A stretch of DNA of 8,910 nucleotides from Ignavibacteria bacterium UBA5771 (GCA_002418685.1 DIEP01000098.1:4124-13033), one strand, 5' to 3'. Counted from the stretch's first letter, positions 1-7,344 are shown. Notes: generated by a model from the sequence alone, not told the origin. Translations and numbers: made by a program.

Positions 1-1338
1 GCTTCTGCATTGCAAACAATTGCAAAAGCAACATCTGATACAACGAAACCGGAACCCGCTGCAAATATACTTGCCGATTCATTAAAGAGGGCGACCGATA
101 CAAGCAAAATTGCAACAGATTCAACTCAAAAGTCCGACACGTCCGATCCTTATGCAGGGTTGCCTCAAGAGGAAGCAACTCGCCGATATATTGCAGATCA
201 TCCATTCACTCGACTATTCGCGACTTATTACAGTGATCCACAACAAAGGAACGCCCAAGCCGTGCCTGTTTATTATACTAATGATAATTTCCCCGAAGGC
301 GAATACACTTTTAGAATTTTAGAAGATTCTATTGCAAAATTTCAAGAAATTCTTAATCGGCCTGAAATTAAATCTATGATGCCATCCGAACTCGAGATTG
401 CTTATGATGCTAAACCCGAATTATCTCGTGATGAAAAAATAAAAATCTATGGATTTTATTCTCTAAAGAAAGAACCCGAATTAACAGGTGATGTCATTAC
501 CGATGCACTTGCAACTTACGACCCAACCAACAATGCTCCAATGGTAACAATGGCAATGAATTCAGAAGGGGCTGACAGATGGGGAAAAATCACAGGTGCA
601 AATCTGCAGAAACGCATCTCAATCGTTCTTGATGGAAGGGTTTATTCTGCACCTGTTGTTCAATCCAAAATTACGGGTGGAAGCTCGCAAATAACAGGTA
701 TGGCAAATACCGAAGAAGCTCACTTGCTTGAAATCGTCCTGAAAGCGGGCGCATTGAAAGCACCTGTCGAGATTATTGAAGAAAGGATCGTTGGACCATC
801 GCTCGGTGAAGATTCAATTAAATATGGAGTTACTGCAAGCATCTTTGCTGCTTTGGTCGTTATTATGTTTATGTTATTATATTATACAGAAGCAGGACTT
901 GTTGCAGATATAGCTGTGATTTTGAATATCACCCTGATACTTGGCGTTTTGGCTTCACTTGGGGGAACACTTTCACTGCCTGGCTTGGCAGGTATTATTT
1001 TAACACTTGGTATGGCGGTTGATGCAAACGTTCTAATTTATGAAAGAACACGCGAGGAACTTGCAAAAGGTAGAAGCCTCAAATCAGCTATTGATGAAGG
1101 ATTCAGCAAAGCTTTGAGCGCTATCCTTGACTCAAATGTCACAACTTTTATAACGGGGTTAATTCTTTATTTCCTCGGCAGCGGACCTATTAAAGGATTC
1201 GCATTAACATTGATGATAGGTATCATTGGCACATTATTTACAGCAATTCTCATATCTCGGGCTTTAATTGAAATTTCGATGCAAGCAGGATGGAAGAATT
1301 TCAGTTTCGGTCAAAAAAAATCAATTTCAAATATTTAA
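1..1338 (+). CDS. secD: Protein translocase subunit SecD, C-terminal part (5' truncated by window)
   Basis: The frame is open from the first base, so the start lies upstream; the TTG at position 10 is internal. SecD works with SecF beside SecYEG, using the proton-motive force to pull proteins across the inner membrane. About 445 codons are visible. Residues 1-50 or so are a low-complexity Ala/Thr/Ser/Asp/Lys-rich stretch. The rest of the periplasmic P1 domain follows, including the typical segments ISIVLDGRVYSAPVV and EIVLKAGALKAPVEI. The C-terminal membrane part starts near residue 275 and has about five hydrophobic helices. The family signature GMAVDANVLIYERTREE begins at residue 337 (base 1009) and carries the conserved membrane Asp. 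The N-terminal first helix and start of P1 are outside the window. secF follows after 14 bases. Identification is secure; the linker-like stretch is the only oddity. Confidence 0.97.
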   Translation, partial: ASALQTIAKATSDTTKPEPAANILADSLKRATDTSKIATDSTQKSDTSDPYAGLPQEEATRRYIADHPFTRLFATYYSDPQQRNAQAVPVYYTNDNFPEGEYTFRILEDSIAKFQEILNRPEIKSMMPSELEIAYDAKPELSRDEKIKIYGFYSLKKEPELTGDVITDALATYDPTNNAPMVTMAMNSEGADRWGKITGANLQKRISIVLDGRVYSAPVVQSKITGGSSQITGMANTEEAHLLEIVLKAGALKAPVEIIEERIVGPSLGEDSIKYGVTASIFAALVVIMFMLLYYTEAGLVADIAVILNITLILGVLASLGGTLSLPGLAGIILTLGMAVDANVLIYERTREELAKGRSLKSAIDEGFSKALSAILDSNVTTFITGLILYFLGSGPIKGFALTLMIGIIGTLFTAILISRALIEISMQAGWKNFSFGQKKSISNI

Positions 1339-1341
1339 TAA

Positions 1342-1347
1342 AGGTGA
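1342..1347 (+). promoter_or_regulatory. Shine-Dalgarno site for secF
   Basis: AGGTGA lies 5 bases before the secF ATG and is complementary to the usual 3' end of 16S rRNA. The nine bases AGGTGAAAT recur immediately before the last gene of the window (8842-8850), which supports both start choices. Confidence 0.7.
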
Positions 1348-1352
1348 AATAA

Positions 1353-2318
1353 ATGCAATTTTTTGGTAAAACAAATATAGATTTCGTTAGTTCGAGAGGA
1401 TTCTGGATTTTTTTCTCTATTGCTATAATTACTGCGGGATTAATTTTGGCTTTCATTTTACCACCTAAATTCGGTATAGATTATACAGGTGGAACAGAAA
1501 TAGCGGTTGCTTTTAGCGAAAATGCTCAAACGGGAGATTTACGTAAATCAGTCGAAAAGATTGGTTATAAAAGCGCAGAAATTAAATCTTTCGGAGAGAG
1601 CAATCAATTCTTAATAAGAGTGCAGGAATTCGGCGATGTCCAGGGTAAAGTGCTTTCAGAATTGCAGAAAGATTTTCCCGGGAATACTATCACAATCTTA
1701 AAAGTCGATAAAATTGGAGCAAAGATTGGCTCTGAAATGAGAACGGGAGCATTCCTTGCAGTTTTGCTTGCTGTGATTGCAATGCTTGTATATATTGGGT
1801 TCAGATTTGAATTCGTGTCGGGAATGGGGGCAATCATTGCACTTGTTCACGACGTATTTGTGGTTATCTCATTCATAATTATTTTCAATGCACTTGGAAT
1901 AATGGACCTTGAAATCACTCAGAATATCGTTGCGGGTATATTGACTGTTATCGGTTATTCAATCAATGATACGGTAATTATCTTTGATAGAGTCCGTGAA
2001 AATCGAGATCTTCATAAAGGGATGAATCTTATTAAATTGATTAATTTGAGCATTAATGAAACATTAAGTAGAACTGTCAATACGGTTATGACTGTGGTTC
2101 TAACCTTGACAGTGCTTTTAATATTCGGCGGTCCCGTGCTCGAAGGTTTTGCTTTCACTATGCTTGTTGGTATTTTAACAGGAACATATTCATCAGTTTA
2201 TATTGCAAGTAATTTTGTGATTTGGTATCATGAAAAAATCCGCAAAGAAGATCTCGAAACAGGTTGGGCTGATGATAAATTAAAAGACAAACAATTAAAA
2301 GCAAGTCTTGCAAAATGA
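1353..2318 (+). CDS. secF: Protein translocase subunit SecF
   Basis: Complete, 321 residues, the usual length for a stand-alone SecF. It pairs with SecD in the inner membrane to drive late steps of Sec translocation. Helix 1 is at about residues 17-36, followed by the family motif FGIDYTGGT (40-48) and a short periplasmic domain up to about residue 130. Five further helices lie at roughly 133-151, 157-179, 189-210, 242-259 and 264-288. The signature GYSINDTVIIFDRVREN (201-217) contains the conserved Asp206 of the proton path, and NETLSRTVNT (235-244) is also typical. The cytoplasmic tail is short and Lys-rich. The start is supported by AGGTGA five bases upstream. The gene follows secD by 14 bases and its stop overlaps the next start (ATGA), so the three genes are probably one operon. 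Confidence 0.98.
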   Translation: MQFFGKTNIDFVSSRGFWIFFSIAIITAGLILAFILPPKFGIDYTGGTEIAVAFSENAQTGDLRKSVEKIGYKSAEIKSFGESNQFLIRVQEFGDVQGKVLSELQKDFPGNTITILKVDKIGAKIGSEMRTGAFLAVLLAVIAMLVYIGFRFEFVSGMGAIIALVHDVFVVISFIIIFNALGIMDLEITQNIVAGILTVIGYSINDTVIIFDRVRENRDLHKGMNLIKLINLSINETLSRTVNTVMTVVLTLTVLLIFGGPVLEGFAFTMLVGILTGTYSSVYIASNFVIWYHEKIRKEDLETGWADDKLKDKQLKASLAK

Positions 2319-2659
2319 GTGATAATAAATTCTCAAATATAGAGATAATTGATACAATTCGGGGCATTGCTGCAATGCAAGCCCCGGAAAGTTTATTGGG
2401 TGGTGAAGACACTTTTGCTTTATCTAAAATTATTGGTGAATTAGATAATCAAACTGTGCATATCCTTGCAATTGATGTTAGCAAAGTCCTTGCAATCAAC
2501 AGTTCGGGATTAGGCATTTTGATAGCAGCGAATCGCTTATTAACCTCCAAAAATATTCAATTCACATTAGTCAATCCTTCCCAAAAGGTTCAAGAAATTT
2601 TATCAATGACCCATCTGGATAAAGTATTCCATTTTGCAAATGATTTATCTGCATTATAA
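2315..2659 (+). CDS. STAS-domain protein, probable anti-sigma factor antagonist
   Basis: Complete, 114 residues, essentially one STAS domain. Typical signs are an N-terminal strand region, the segment LLGGEDTFALSKIIGEL (27-43), the core strand LAIDVSKVLAI (51-61), and the loop NSSGLG (62-67) followed by a helix. NSSGLG is the place of the DSSGLG loop of SpoIIAA, where the second Ser is phosphorylated by an anti-sigma kinase; Ser63 and Ser64 are both kept, but the preceding Asp is Asn62. A last helix (about 87-98) and an amphipathic tail follow. In the family such proteins bind a kinase/anti-sigma factor and release a sigma factor, or act in other partner-switching complexes; the partner here is not in the window. 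The ATG overlaps the secF TGA by four bases and lacks a clear Shine-Dalgarno site, suggesting translational coupling. Confidence 0.85.
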   Translation: MSDNKFSNIEIIDTIRGIAAMQAPESLLGGEDTFALSKIIGELDNQTVHILAIDVSKVLAINSSGLGILIAANRLLTSKNIQFTLVNPSQKVQEILSMTHLDKVFHFANDLSAL

Positions 2660-2681
2660 TGCTCAATTTTCTCGATTTTAT

Positions 2682-2697
2682 ATTCAAATATTTGAAT
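2682..2697. repeat. Perfect 16-bp palindrome between the STAS gene and purA
   Basis: ATTCAAATATTTGAAT is exactly self-complementary and lies 22 bases after the STAS stop and 31 bases before the purA ATG. It is followed by a T-rich run, so it could be an operator for a purA promoter or a weak AT-rich terminator. The low GC content argues against a strong terminator, and in such AT-rich DNA chance occurrence is possible. Confidence 0.45.
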
Positions 2698-2728
2698 TTT
2701 CTTATTTTAATAATAAACACATAAAGTA

Positions 2729-4003
2729 ATGCCTGTTACAGTTATTTTAGGAACACAATGGGGAGATGAAGGAAAAGGGAAGATTGTTGATCTCCTCAGT
2801 GATAAATATGATATTGTTGCTCGTTATCAAGGCGGGGCAAATGCCGGACATACGGTTGTAATTAATGGAAAGAAATTTATTCTGCATCTTATTCCATCAG
2901 GGATTTTGCATCCGAACACCGTTTGCATAATTGGCAATGGAACGGTTATTGACCCCGATGCTTTAATTAGCGAAATTAATACTCTTGAGCAAGAGGGAAT
3001 TGAAGTGCGTGATCGCTTGCTAATTTCGCACAAAGCTCATCTGATTATGCCATATCATAAGCTTCTGGATACAATTTCAGAGTCCACACTCTCGCAAAAA
3101 GCAATTGGCACAACAGGTCGCGGAATTGGTCCTGCTTATATTGACAAATTTACTCGTGTGGGAATTCGTATTGTGGATTTATTAAACCTTGATACTTTTA
3201 CTGAAAAGCTTCGCTTTAATATAAATGAAAAGAACAATCTTTTAAGAAAGCTTTATCAAACAAACGAATTGAATATTGATGAGATAATTCACAAATATCT
3301 TGAGTTCGATAAAATTATAGATCCATATATAAAAGATACTACGACTTATTTAAATCAGGCAATTGCAGATGGTAAAAGCATCCTTGCAGAAGGTGCACAA
3401 GGGGCAATGCTTGACGTCGACCATGGAACTTATCCATTTGTGACAAGTTCTAACCCAACAGTCGGAGGTGCATGCACAGGCTTGGGAATTCCTCCCACTT
3501 CAATTAACCGTATAATCGGTGTTGTGAAAGCATACTCAACACGCGTTGGAAATGGTCCTTTCCCAACAGAACAATTTGATGAGAATGGAGAGCAATTACG
3601 AAAAATTGGTGATGAATTCGGTTCAACAACAGGCAGACCGCGAAGATGTGGTTGGCTTGATTTGTTTGCTTTGAAATATTCTGCGATGATTAACGGTTTT
3701 AAAGAAATAGCACTTACAAAAATTGATGTATTAGAGAATTTTGAAACAATAAAAGTCTGCACAGGATATAATTACCAAGGTAAAGAATTGAAGAACTTCC
3801 CCGCCGATAACCAAACCCTTGAAAACGTCGAATGCCAATATACCGACTTACCATCTTGGGGACCCGTTGCCAAAAATATAAGCAAGTATGCTGATTTACC
3901 TTCTGCAATGAAGCAGTACATTGAATTCATTGAGGATTATTTAGGTAGTAAGATATGCTTGATTTCCACTGGTCCAGGCAGAGACGAAGTAATATATAAG
4001 TAA
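2729..4003 (+). CDS. purA: Adenylosuccinate synthetase
   Basis: Complete, 424 residues, normal family length. It catalyses IMP + Asp + GTP to adenylosuccinate + GDP + Pi, the first committed step from IMP to AMP, in the cytoplasm. The N-terminus MPVTVILGTQWGDEGKGK matches the family exactly, with catalytic Asp13 and His41 (in GANAGHT) at the same numbers as in E. coli, which fixes the start. Other landmarks are TTGRGIGPAY (128-137, IMP binding), LAEGAQGAMLDVDHGTYP (219-236), the loop GSTTGRPRRCGW (298-309) that binds Asp and IMP, TKID (330-333, guanine recognition) and STGPGRDE (413-420). There is no clear Shine-Dalgarno site in the AT-rich leader. It sits 69 bases after the STAS gene, so it may be read from the secDF operon or from its own promoter near the palindrome at 2682-2697. 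Nothing is missing. Confidence 0.99.
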   Translation: MPVTVILGTQWGDEGKGKIVDLLSDKYDIVARYQGGANAGHTVVINGKKFILHLIPSGILHPNTVCIIGNGTVIDPDALISEINTLEQEGIEVRDRLLISHKAHLIMPYHKLLDTISESTLSQKAIGTTGRGIGPAYIDKFTRVGIRIVDLLNLDTFTEKLRFNINEKNNLLRKLYQTNELNIDEIIHKYLEFDKIIDPYIKDTTTYLNQAIADGKSILAEGAQGAMLDVDHGTYPFVTSSNPTVGGACTGLGIPPTSINRIIGVVKAYSTRVGNGPFPTEQFDENGEQLRKIGDEFGSTTGRPRRCGWLDLFALKYSAMINGFKEIALTKIDVLENFETIKVCTGYNYQGKELKNFPADNQTLENVECQYTDLPSWGPVAKNISKYADLPSAMKQYIEFIEDYLGSKICLISTGPGRDEVIYK

Positions 4004-4062
4004 TAAATAATAAAATATAGTTTGCTTCGGGAGAGTCCTCAGTTGCAATTACGTTTGTTTTA

Positions 4063-4093
4063 CCCTGTCATTCTGAAAAAAGTGAAGCGATCT
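4063..4093. repeat. Degenerate dispersed-repeat-like motif (TGTCATTCTGA type)
   Basis: The stretch reads CCCTGTCATTCTGA, then an A run, then GTGAAGCGATCT. It resembles a short intergenic sequence common in many bacterial genomes, TGTCATTCTGAGCGAAGCGA leading into GAATCT, whose translation gives the familiar CHSERSEE string. Here the centre is altered and a few bases before TCT are missing. Only one copy is in this window, so repeat status rests on memory of the general motif and not on copies seen here. Confidence 0.4.
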
Positions 4094-4257
4094 ATTTTGC
4101 TATTATTACAGATAATGTAATTGGATGCTTAAATAAAACCATAAGATTGATTTTAGCAATTGTTATTGCCGATATAATTGAAAGAAATGACGATACTGCA
4201 AATAAAATTGGAACCTACGTGAAAGGGGGATGGTAACTCCAGTTTTATAATTTCTCT

Positions 4258-4342
4258 TTGAAAGATTCGCATAATGGTACTCGATCTGTCTTGAAGACCT
4301 CCCGACACAAGCCAATGGAGTTCGAGTCTTTCATACTCCGCA
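4258..4342 (+). pseudogene. tRNA-Ser(UGA)-like remnant
   Basis: Several tRNA hallmarks occur in the right order and spacing for a long-variable-arm (type II) tRNA. A D-arm-like stretch TCG-CATAATGGTACT-CGA (4267-4284) has the GG of a D loop. The loop CTTGAAG (4290-4296) would carry a UGA anticodon, reading Ser UCA. A variable region of about 14 bases follows. A consensus T loop TTCGAGT (4321-4327) comes next, and the 3' end ACTCCGCA has G as discriminator, as in serine tRNAs. But the stems fail: the expected 5' acceptor strand GGAGTAT is absent (TTGAAAG is found), the anticodon stem has only two or three pairs, and the T stem relies on G-U pairs with one mismatch. I therefore read it as a decayed tRNA or a tRNA-derived RNA. 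It could also be an unrelated structured RNA. Confidence 0.35.
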
Positions 4343-4361
4343 ATATTAAAAATACCTAAAC

Positions 4362-4411
4362 AAAGAAGGAATGCTTTAGGATAATTTCCATTAGCATTCC
4401 TTCTTTTTTTT
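4362..4411 (+). terminator. Strong intrinsic terminator, possibly bidirectional
   Basis: A perfect 14-bp stem, AAAGAAGGAATGCT (4362-4375) pairing with AGCATTCCTTCTTT (4393-4406), encloses a 17-base loop and runs into eight T residues (4404-4411). The polarity is best for plus-strand transcription, from purA or from the tRNA-like element that ends 20 bases earlier. For the minus-strand receptor gene, whose stop is at 4443-4441, the same hairpin is followed by a T-rich but interrupted stretch, so it may end that transcript too. Confidence 0.9.
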
Positions 4412-4440
4412 AGATAATTTGAAATATTATAATATCACAT

Positions 4441-7122
4441 TTAATATGTGATTTCTACTCCAACATTCCATCTGAAGGGTAATCCAATAAATACTTGTGA
4501 AGTATTAATTGTATGATCTTTGCCATCTTGAGCATCGGCAACGTATTTTGAATCCAGAATATTAAAGAAATGTGCAGAAAGATTTATTCCAAAGGGCAAT
4601 TGAAGTGGCAGACCGAAATTAATGTGTCCATCTAAAAGACCATAGGAAGGTACTTTCCATGGTTGCTGCCTATCATTCGGATTATTTCTTGAAGCAGGAT
4701 CAAAATTTGCATAATAATCAGCAAAATAATTGTATGTAAAATTAATCGAAGTCTTCTCTAATGGGTAAAACGAGACGGAAATTCCTGCTGTAGTTTGAGC
4801 TGCATCGCTAACTTTCAAACCATCAGAATAAACTTTTGTTGTAAATGCTGTATCTACATCCTCTGGAGAATATGTTGCTATGACATCATTTCCCCATTTC
4901 CAATTACCAAGTGAAAGCATACCATCTACTTTAACAAATTTAATAGGTCTATAAGAAATATTAAACTCGACACCCATATGATTAGCATTTAACCCTGGCA
5001 GATTGTAATTGAAATAAGTCTTTGAACCATCGGTATTTTGTATAAAGGAAGATGTAAACCAAGACCTATCTTTCCATTGTGTTAGATATAAGTTCAAATC
5101 TGCTTGGAAACCAGAAGTATTATATCCAGCACCTACTTCATAAGCAAAAACTTTTTCATTTTTGATATTGTTATATTTTGAATTATCAAAATTAAACACA
5201 TTCCTGAATAAAGGAGCTCGATTGTAATGTCCCAGATTACCGAAAATATTAAAATGATCAGTAATGTTATAATTAGCCCCTGCTTTTACTGTATAGCCAA
5301 GGAAATTTGCGAAATCTGTTTCTCTACCATTAGGCATATCGGGTGTGCGGAAGTAATCTTTCCTTTTATAACCTGTATTGGAAAGGGATAAATTGAGGTA
5401 GGTTGTTACTTGCTGGAATTTATACTCTCCTTGTGCAAATCCTCCGACCCAATTGACAAGTCCGTCATTATGATATGAAAAAATATCTCCAAGTTTTTTC
5501 ATTGCTGCTTCGGGATGAGCCATATAATCGATTGTTGCATCTGTGCGATCATAGAAGTAATCTCCACCGAGCAAATTTCTAACTTCTTGCCAATGTTCTC
5601 CTTTATAATATCGTAAATCAAGACCCGTTTGCACAGTAAGATTATTTATTGGCTTCCAATTAACAGTGCCGAGATATCCATACCATATATGTTGATTGAC
5701 TGAGTTCCTTAAAATGGATTTGGAGCGATGCAAAGTAGAACTATAATTAGTATCAATTGCAGCAGAACTCGTATTATAATTATAAACACCTTGGAAATCA
5801 ATATATCCATTGGCATCGGATTTTATTGAGGCACCACCAGGACCAGAACCACCACCAATACCATTCGACAAATAGAAAACATTGGTCAAATTGACTTTTT
5901 CTGATATATTCCAATACCAATTAAGATTTACTTGCGGTTTATGATAATAATTTTCCCTTTCCATTAAATAGCTATTGTCTCTTCTATCGTGAACATCATC
6001 ATTATAATAATCAGAAGTATTTATATCACCTTTAAGTGGTCCCCAATTTGAGTTGAAGTCTATTCCGAGTTCCGTTGTAGAATCAATAAGACTTTGTCTC
6101 ATCCCATTATCTTTTGCAAATTCTTTGTCCCAATATGCTGCATTTTTTTGATAAGTTCTTTGACCGTGTTCTTGCGGAGCACCAATTAAATAAAATTCAA
6201 TTTGATGATCTTTATTAATATCATAGCTCATACCGATATAGTAAGCCCAAGCATCTGTCCAAGTTTTATCAACTACACCATCAGCAACCTTACGAACACC
6301 TGCAATGGATGCGGAAAAGCCGCCAATTTTGCCTGTGTTTGCTACAACCGTACTTTTAAGAAATGAACCACTCGCAAATTCTTGCTTAAATTTAACTCCT
6401 GCCCTTTGATATGCAGGATCGGTAATGATATTCATTGTTCCACCAACTGATGGGTTTGCCATTTTTCCAGCACCAAGCCCTCTTTGAATTTGGACTGATG
6501 AAGTCACATCTCCCAATCCATCCCAATTTGACCAATATACCCAACCATTTTCCATATCATTGACTGGCACACCATTGATCATAATCGAAACATTCCTCTG
6601 GTCAAAACCTCGAATGTTCATACGCGAATCGCCTGCTCCACCACCTTGATCTGTTGCATAAACGCCCGGGACCATTTTTAAAACCATTGGAATATCACGC
6701 GAGCCAAGTTGATCAGTAATGTTTTGCTTATCAACATTAGAAAATGCAACAGGTGTTTCGCGGTATGTAGCACGGCTTGCCACCACCGAAATAGCTTTGC
6801 TCTCAATTGTAACCTCTCCGATTGAGAAGTTTAGTGTTACTGTCTCGTTTGCATTAACTTCGATTGTCTTTTCCTCGGTTGAATACCCGATATAAGTTAC
6901 TCGCACTGTCCTTCTCCCGACGGGGACATTTGTAATTTTATATTGTCCTTCTTTATTAGAACGAGCTCCAAGTTTTGTACCAACAACTTGAACATTTGCC
7001 CCAATCAATATATCGCCTGAACTAGACTTTATTGTCCCTTGTATACTGCTTGTTTGTGCAAAAAGATTAATTGAACAAGCAATTAATATCAATGTTGATA
7101 AAAAAGAGAATTGTTTAAACAT
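4441..7122 (-). CDS. TonB-dependent outer-membrane receptor with N-terminal carboxypeptidase-regulatory-like domain
   Basis: Complete, 893 residues. It is predicted to import a ligand across the outer membrane using TonB/ExbBD energy; the ligand cannot be told from sequence. Residues 1-22 are an export signal ending in NLFAQ; Cys16 in LIAC also resembles a lipobox. Residues about 26-105 form a carboxypeptidase-D-regulatory-like beta domain typical of Bacteroidota receptors (GTIKSSSGDILIGANVQVVG; LGARSNKEGQYKITNVPVG). The plug domain follows at about 115-235, with IRGF (170-173), VSIMINGVPVND (178-189) and GLGAGKMANPSVGGTMNIIT (215-234). The remainder alternates polar and hydrophobic residues as a 22-strand barrel would, with a Gly-rich loop GIGGGSGPGG. 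It ends in an aromatic residue (EITY), as outer-membrane barrels do. GAGG four bases before the ATG supports the start. No SusD, TonB or ExbBD gene is adjacent, so it is probably transcribed alone. Confidence 0.95.
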   Translation of the reverse strand: MFKQFSFLSTLILIACSINLFAQTSSIQGTIKSSSGDILIGANVQVVGTKLGARSNKEGQYKITNVPVGRRTVRVTYIGYSTEEKTIEVNANETVTLNFSIGEVTIESKAISVVASRATYRETPVAFSNVDKQNITDQLGSRDIPMVLKMVPGVYATDQGGGAGDSRMNIRGFDQRNVSIMINGVPVNDMENGWVYWSNWDGLGDVTSSVQIQRGLGAGKMANPSVGGTMNIITDPAYQRAGVKFKQEFASGSFLKSTVVANTGKIGGFSASIAGVRKVADGVVDKTWTDAWAYYIGMSYDINKDHQIEFYLIGAPQEHGQRTYQKNAAYWDKEFAKDNGMRQSLIDSTTELGIDFNSNWGPLKGDINTSDYYNDDVHDRRDNSYLMERENYYHKPQVNLNWYWNISEKVNLTNVFYLSNGIGGGSGPGGASIKSDANGYIDFQGVYNYNTSSAAIDTNYSSTLHRSKSILRNSVNQHIWYGYLGTVNWKPINNLTVQTGLDLRYYKGEHWQEVRNLLGGDYFYDRTDATIDYMAHPEAAMKKLGDIFSYHNDGLVNWVGGFAQGEYKFQQVTTYLNLSLSNTGYKRKDYFRTPDMPNGRETDFANFLGYTVKAGANYNITDHFNIFGNLGHYNRAPLFRNVFNFDNSKYNNIKNEKVFAYEVGAGYNTSGFQADLNLYLTQWKDRSWFTSSFIQNTDGSKTYFNYNLPGLNANHMGVEFNISYRPIKFVKVDGMLSLGNWKWGNDVIATYSPEDVDTAFTTKVYSDGLKVSDAAQTTAGISVSFYPLEKTSINFTYNYFADYYANFDPASRNNPNDRQQPWKVPSYGLLDGHINFGLPLQLPFGINLSAHFFNILDSKYVADAQDGKDHTINTSQVFIGLPFRWNVGVEITY

Positions 7123-7344
7123 ATAACCTCAAAATTTTAATATTTTCAAAAATAAAATATACTTGTTTAGAATATATTAAGATGTGTTATGATTTTATTA
7201 AAGTTTTATCAATAAAATTTCTTGATGTGGATGTTAGCTTATGCTTTGATAATGACTGTATCAAAATAAAATTTTCGCTTACAATTTTAATAGAGAAAGA
7301 TCTGAATAAAGAATCCATAATATATAATATATTAAAAGCCTCCT

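Larger units (their letters stand above)
4004..4440. other. 437-base intergenic region between purA and the receptor gene
   Basis: No convincing protein gene lies here. From 4021 to 4236 the plus strand has 71 sense codons without a stop but no ATG, GTG or TTG start in frame. The product would include the string CHSEKSEAI (from base 4066), produced by the repeat-like motif at 4063-4093. Further along come a small hairpin (ATTAC 4105-4109 / GTAAT 4117-4121), a tRNA-Ser-like stretch (4258-4342) and a strong terminator (4362-4411). The mix looks like decayed repeat and RNA-gene debris between two convergent units. Confidence 0.6.

Noticed and set aside
10..12. TTG at position 10 as the secD start
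   Set aside because: The frame is open to base 1, and the upstream SecD parts (first helix and start of P1) are missing, so the true start lies outside the window.
2301..2311. GCAAGTCTTGC just before the STAS start as a regulatory hairpin
   Set aside because: Only four pairs around a three-base loop, and the bases are coding for the SecF C-terminus; too weak to claim.
3430..3762. 110-codon minus-strand frame inside purA, and similar antisense frames inside secF, ackA and the rest of purA
   Set aside because: They lie wholly opposite strongly conserved genes, lack ribosome sites and show no domain features; they are shadows of the coding strand.
4288..4298. GTCTTGAAGAC as an independent hairpin or operator
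   Set aside because: The near-palindrome has a central mismatch and allows only a three-pair stem with a five-base loop; it is better explained as the anticodon-loop part of the tRNA-like stretch.
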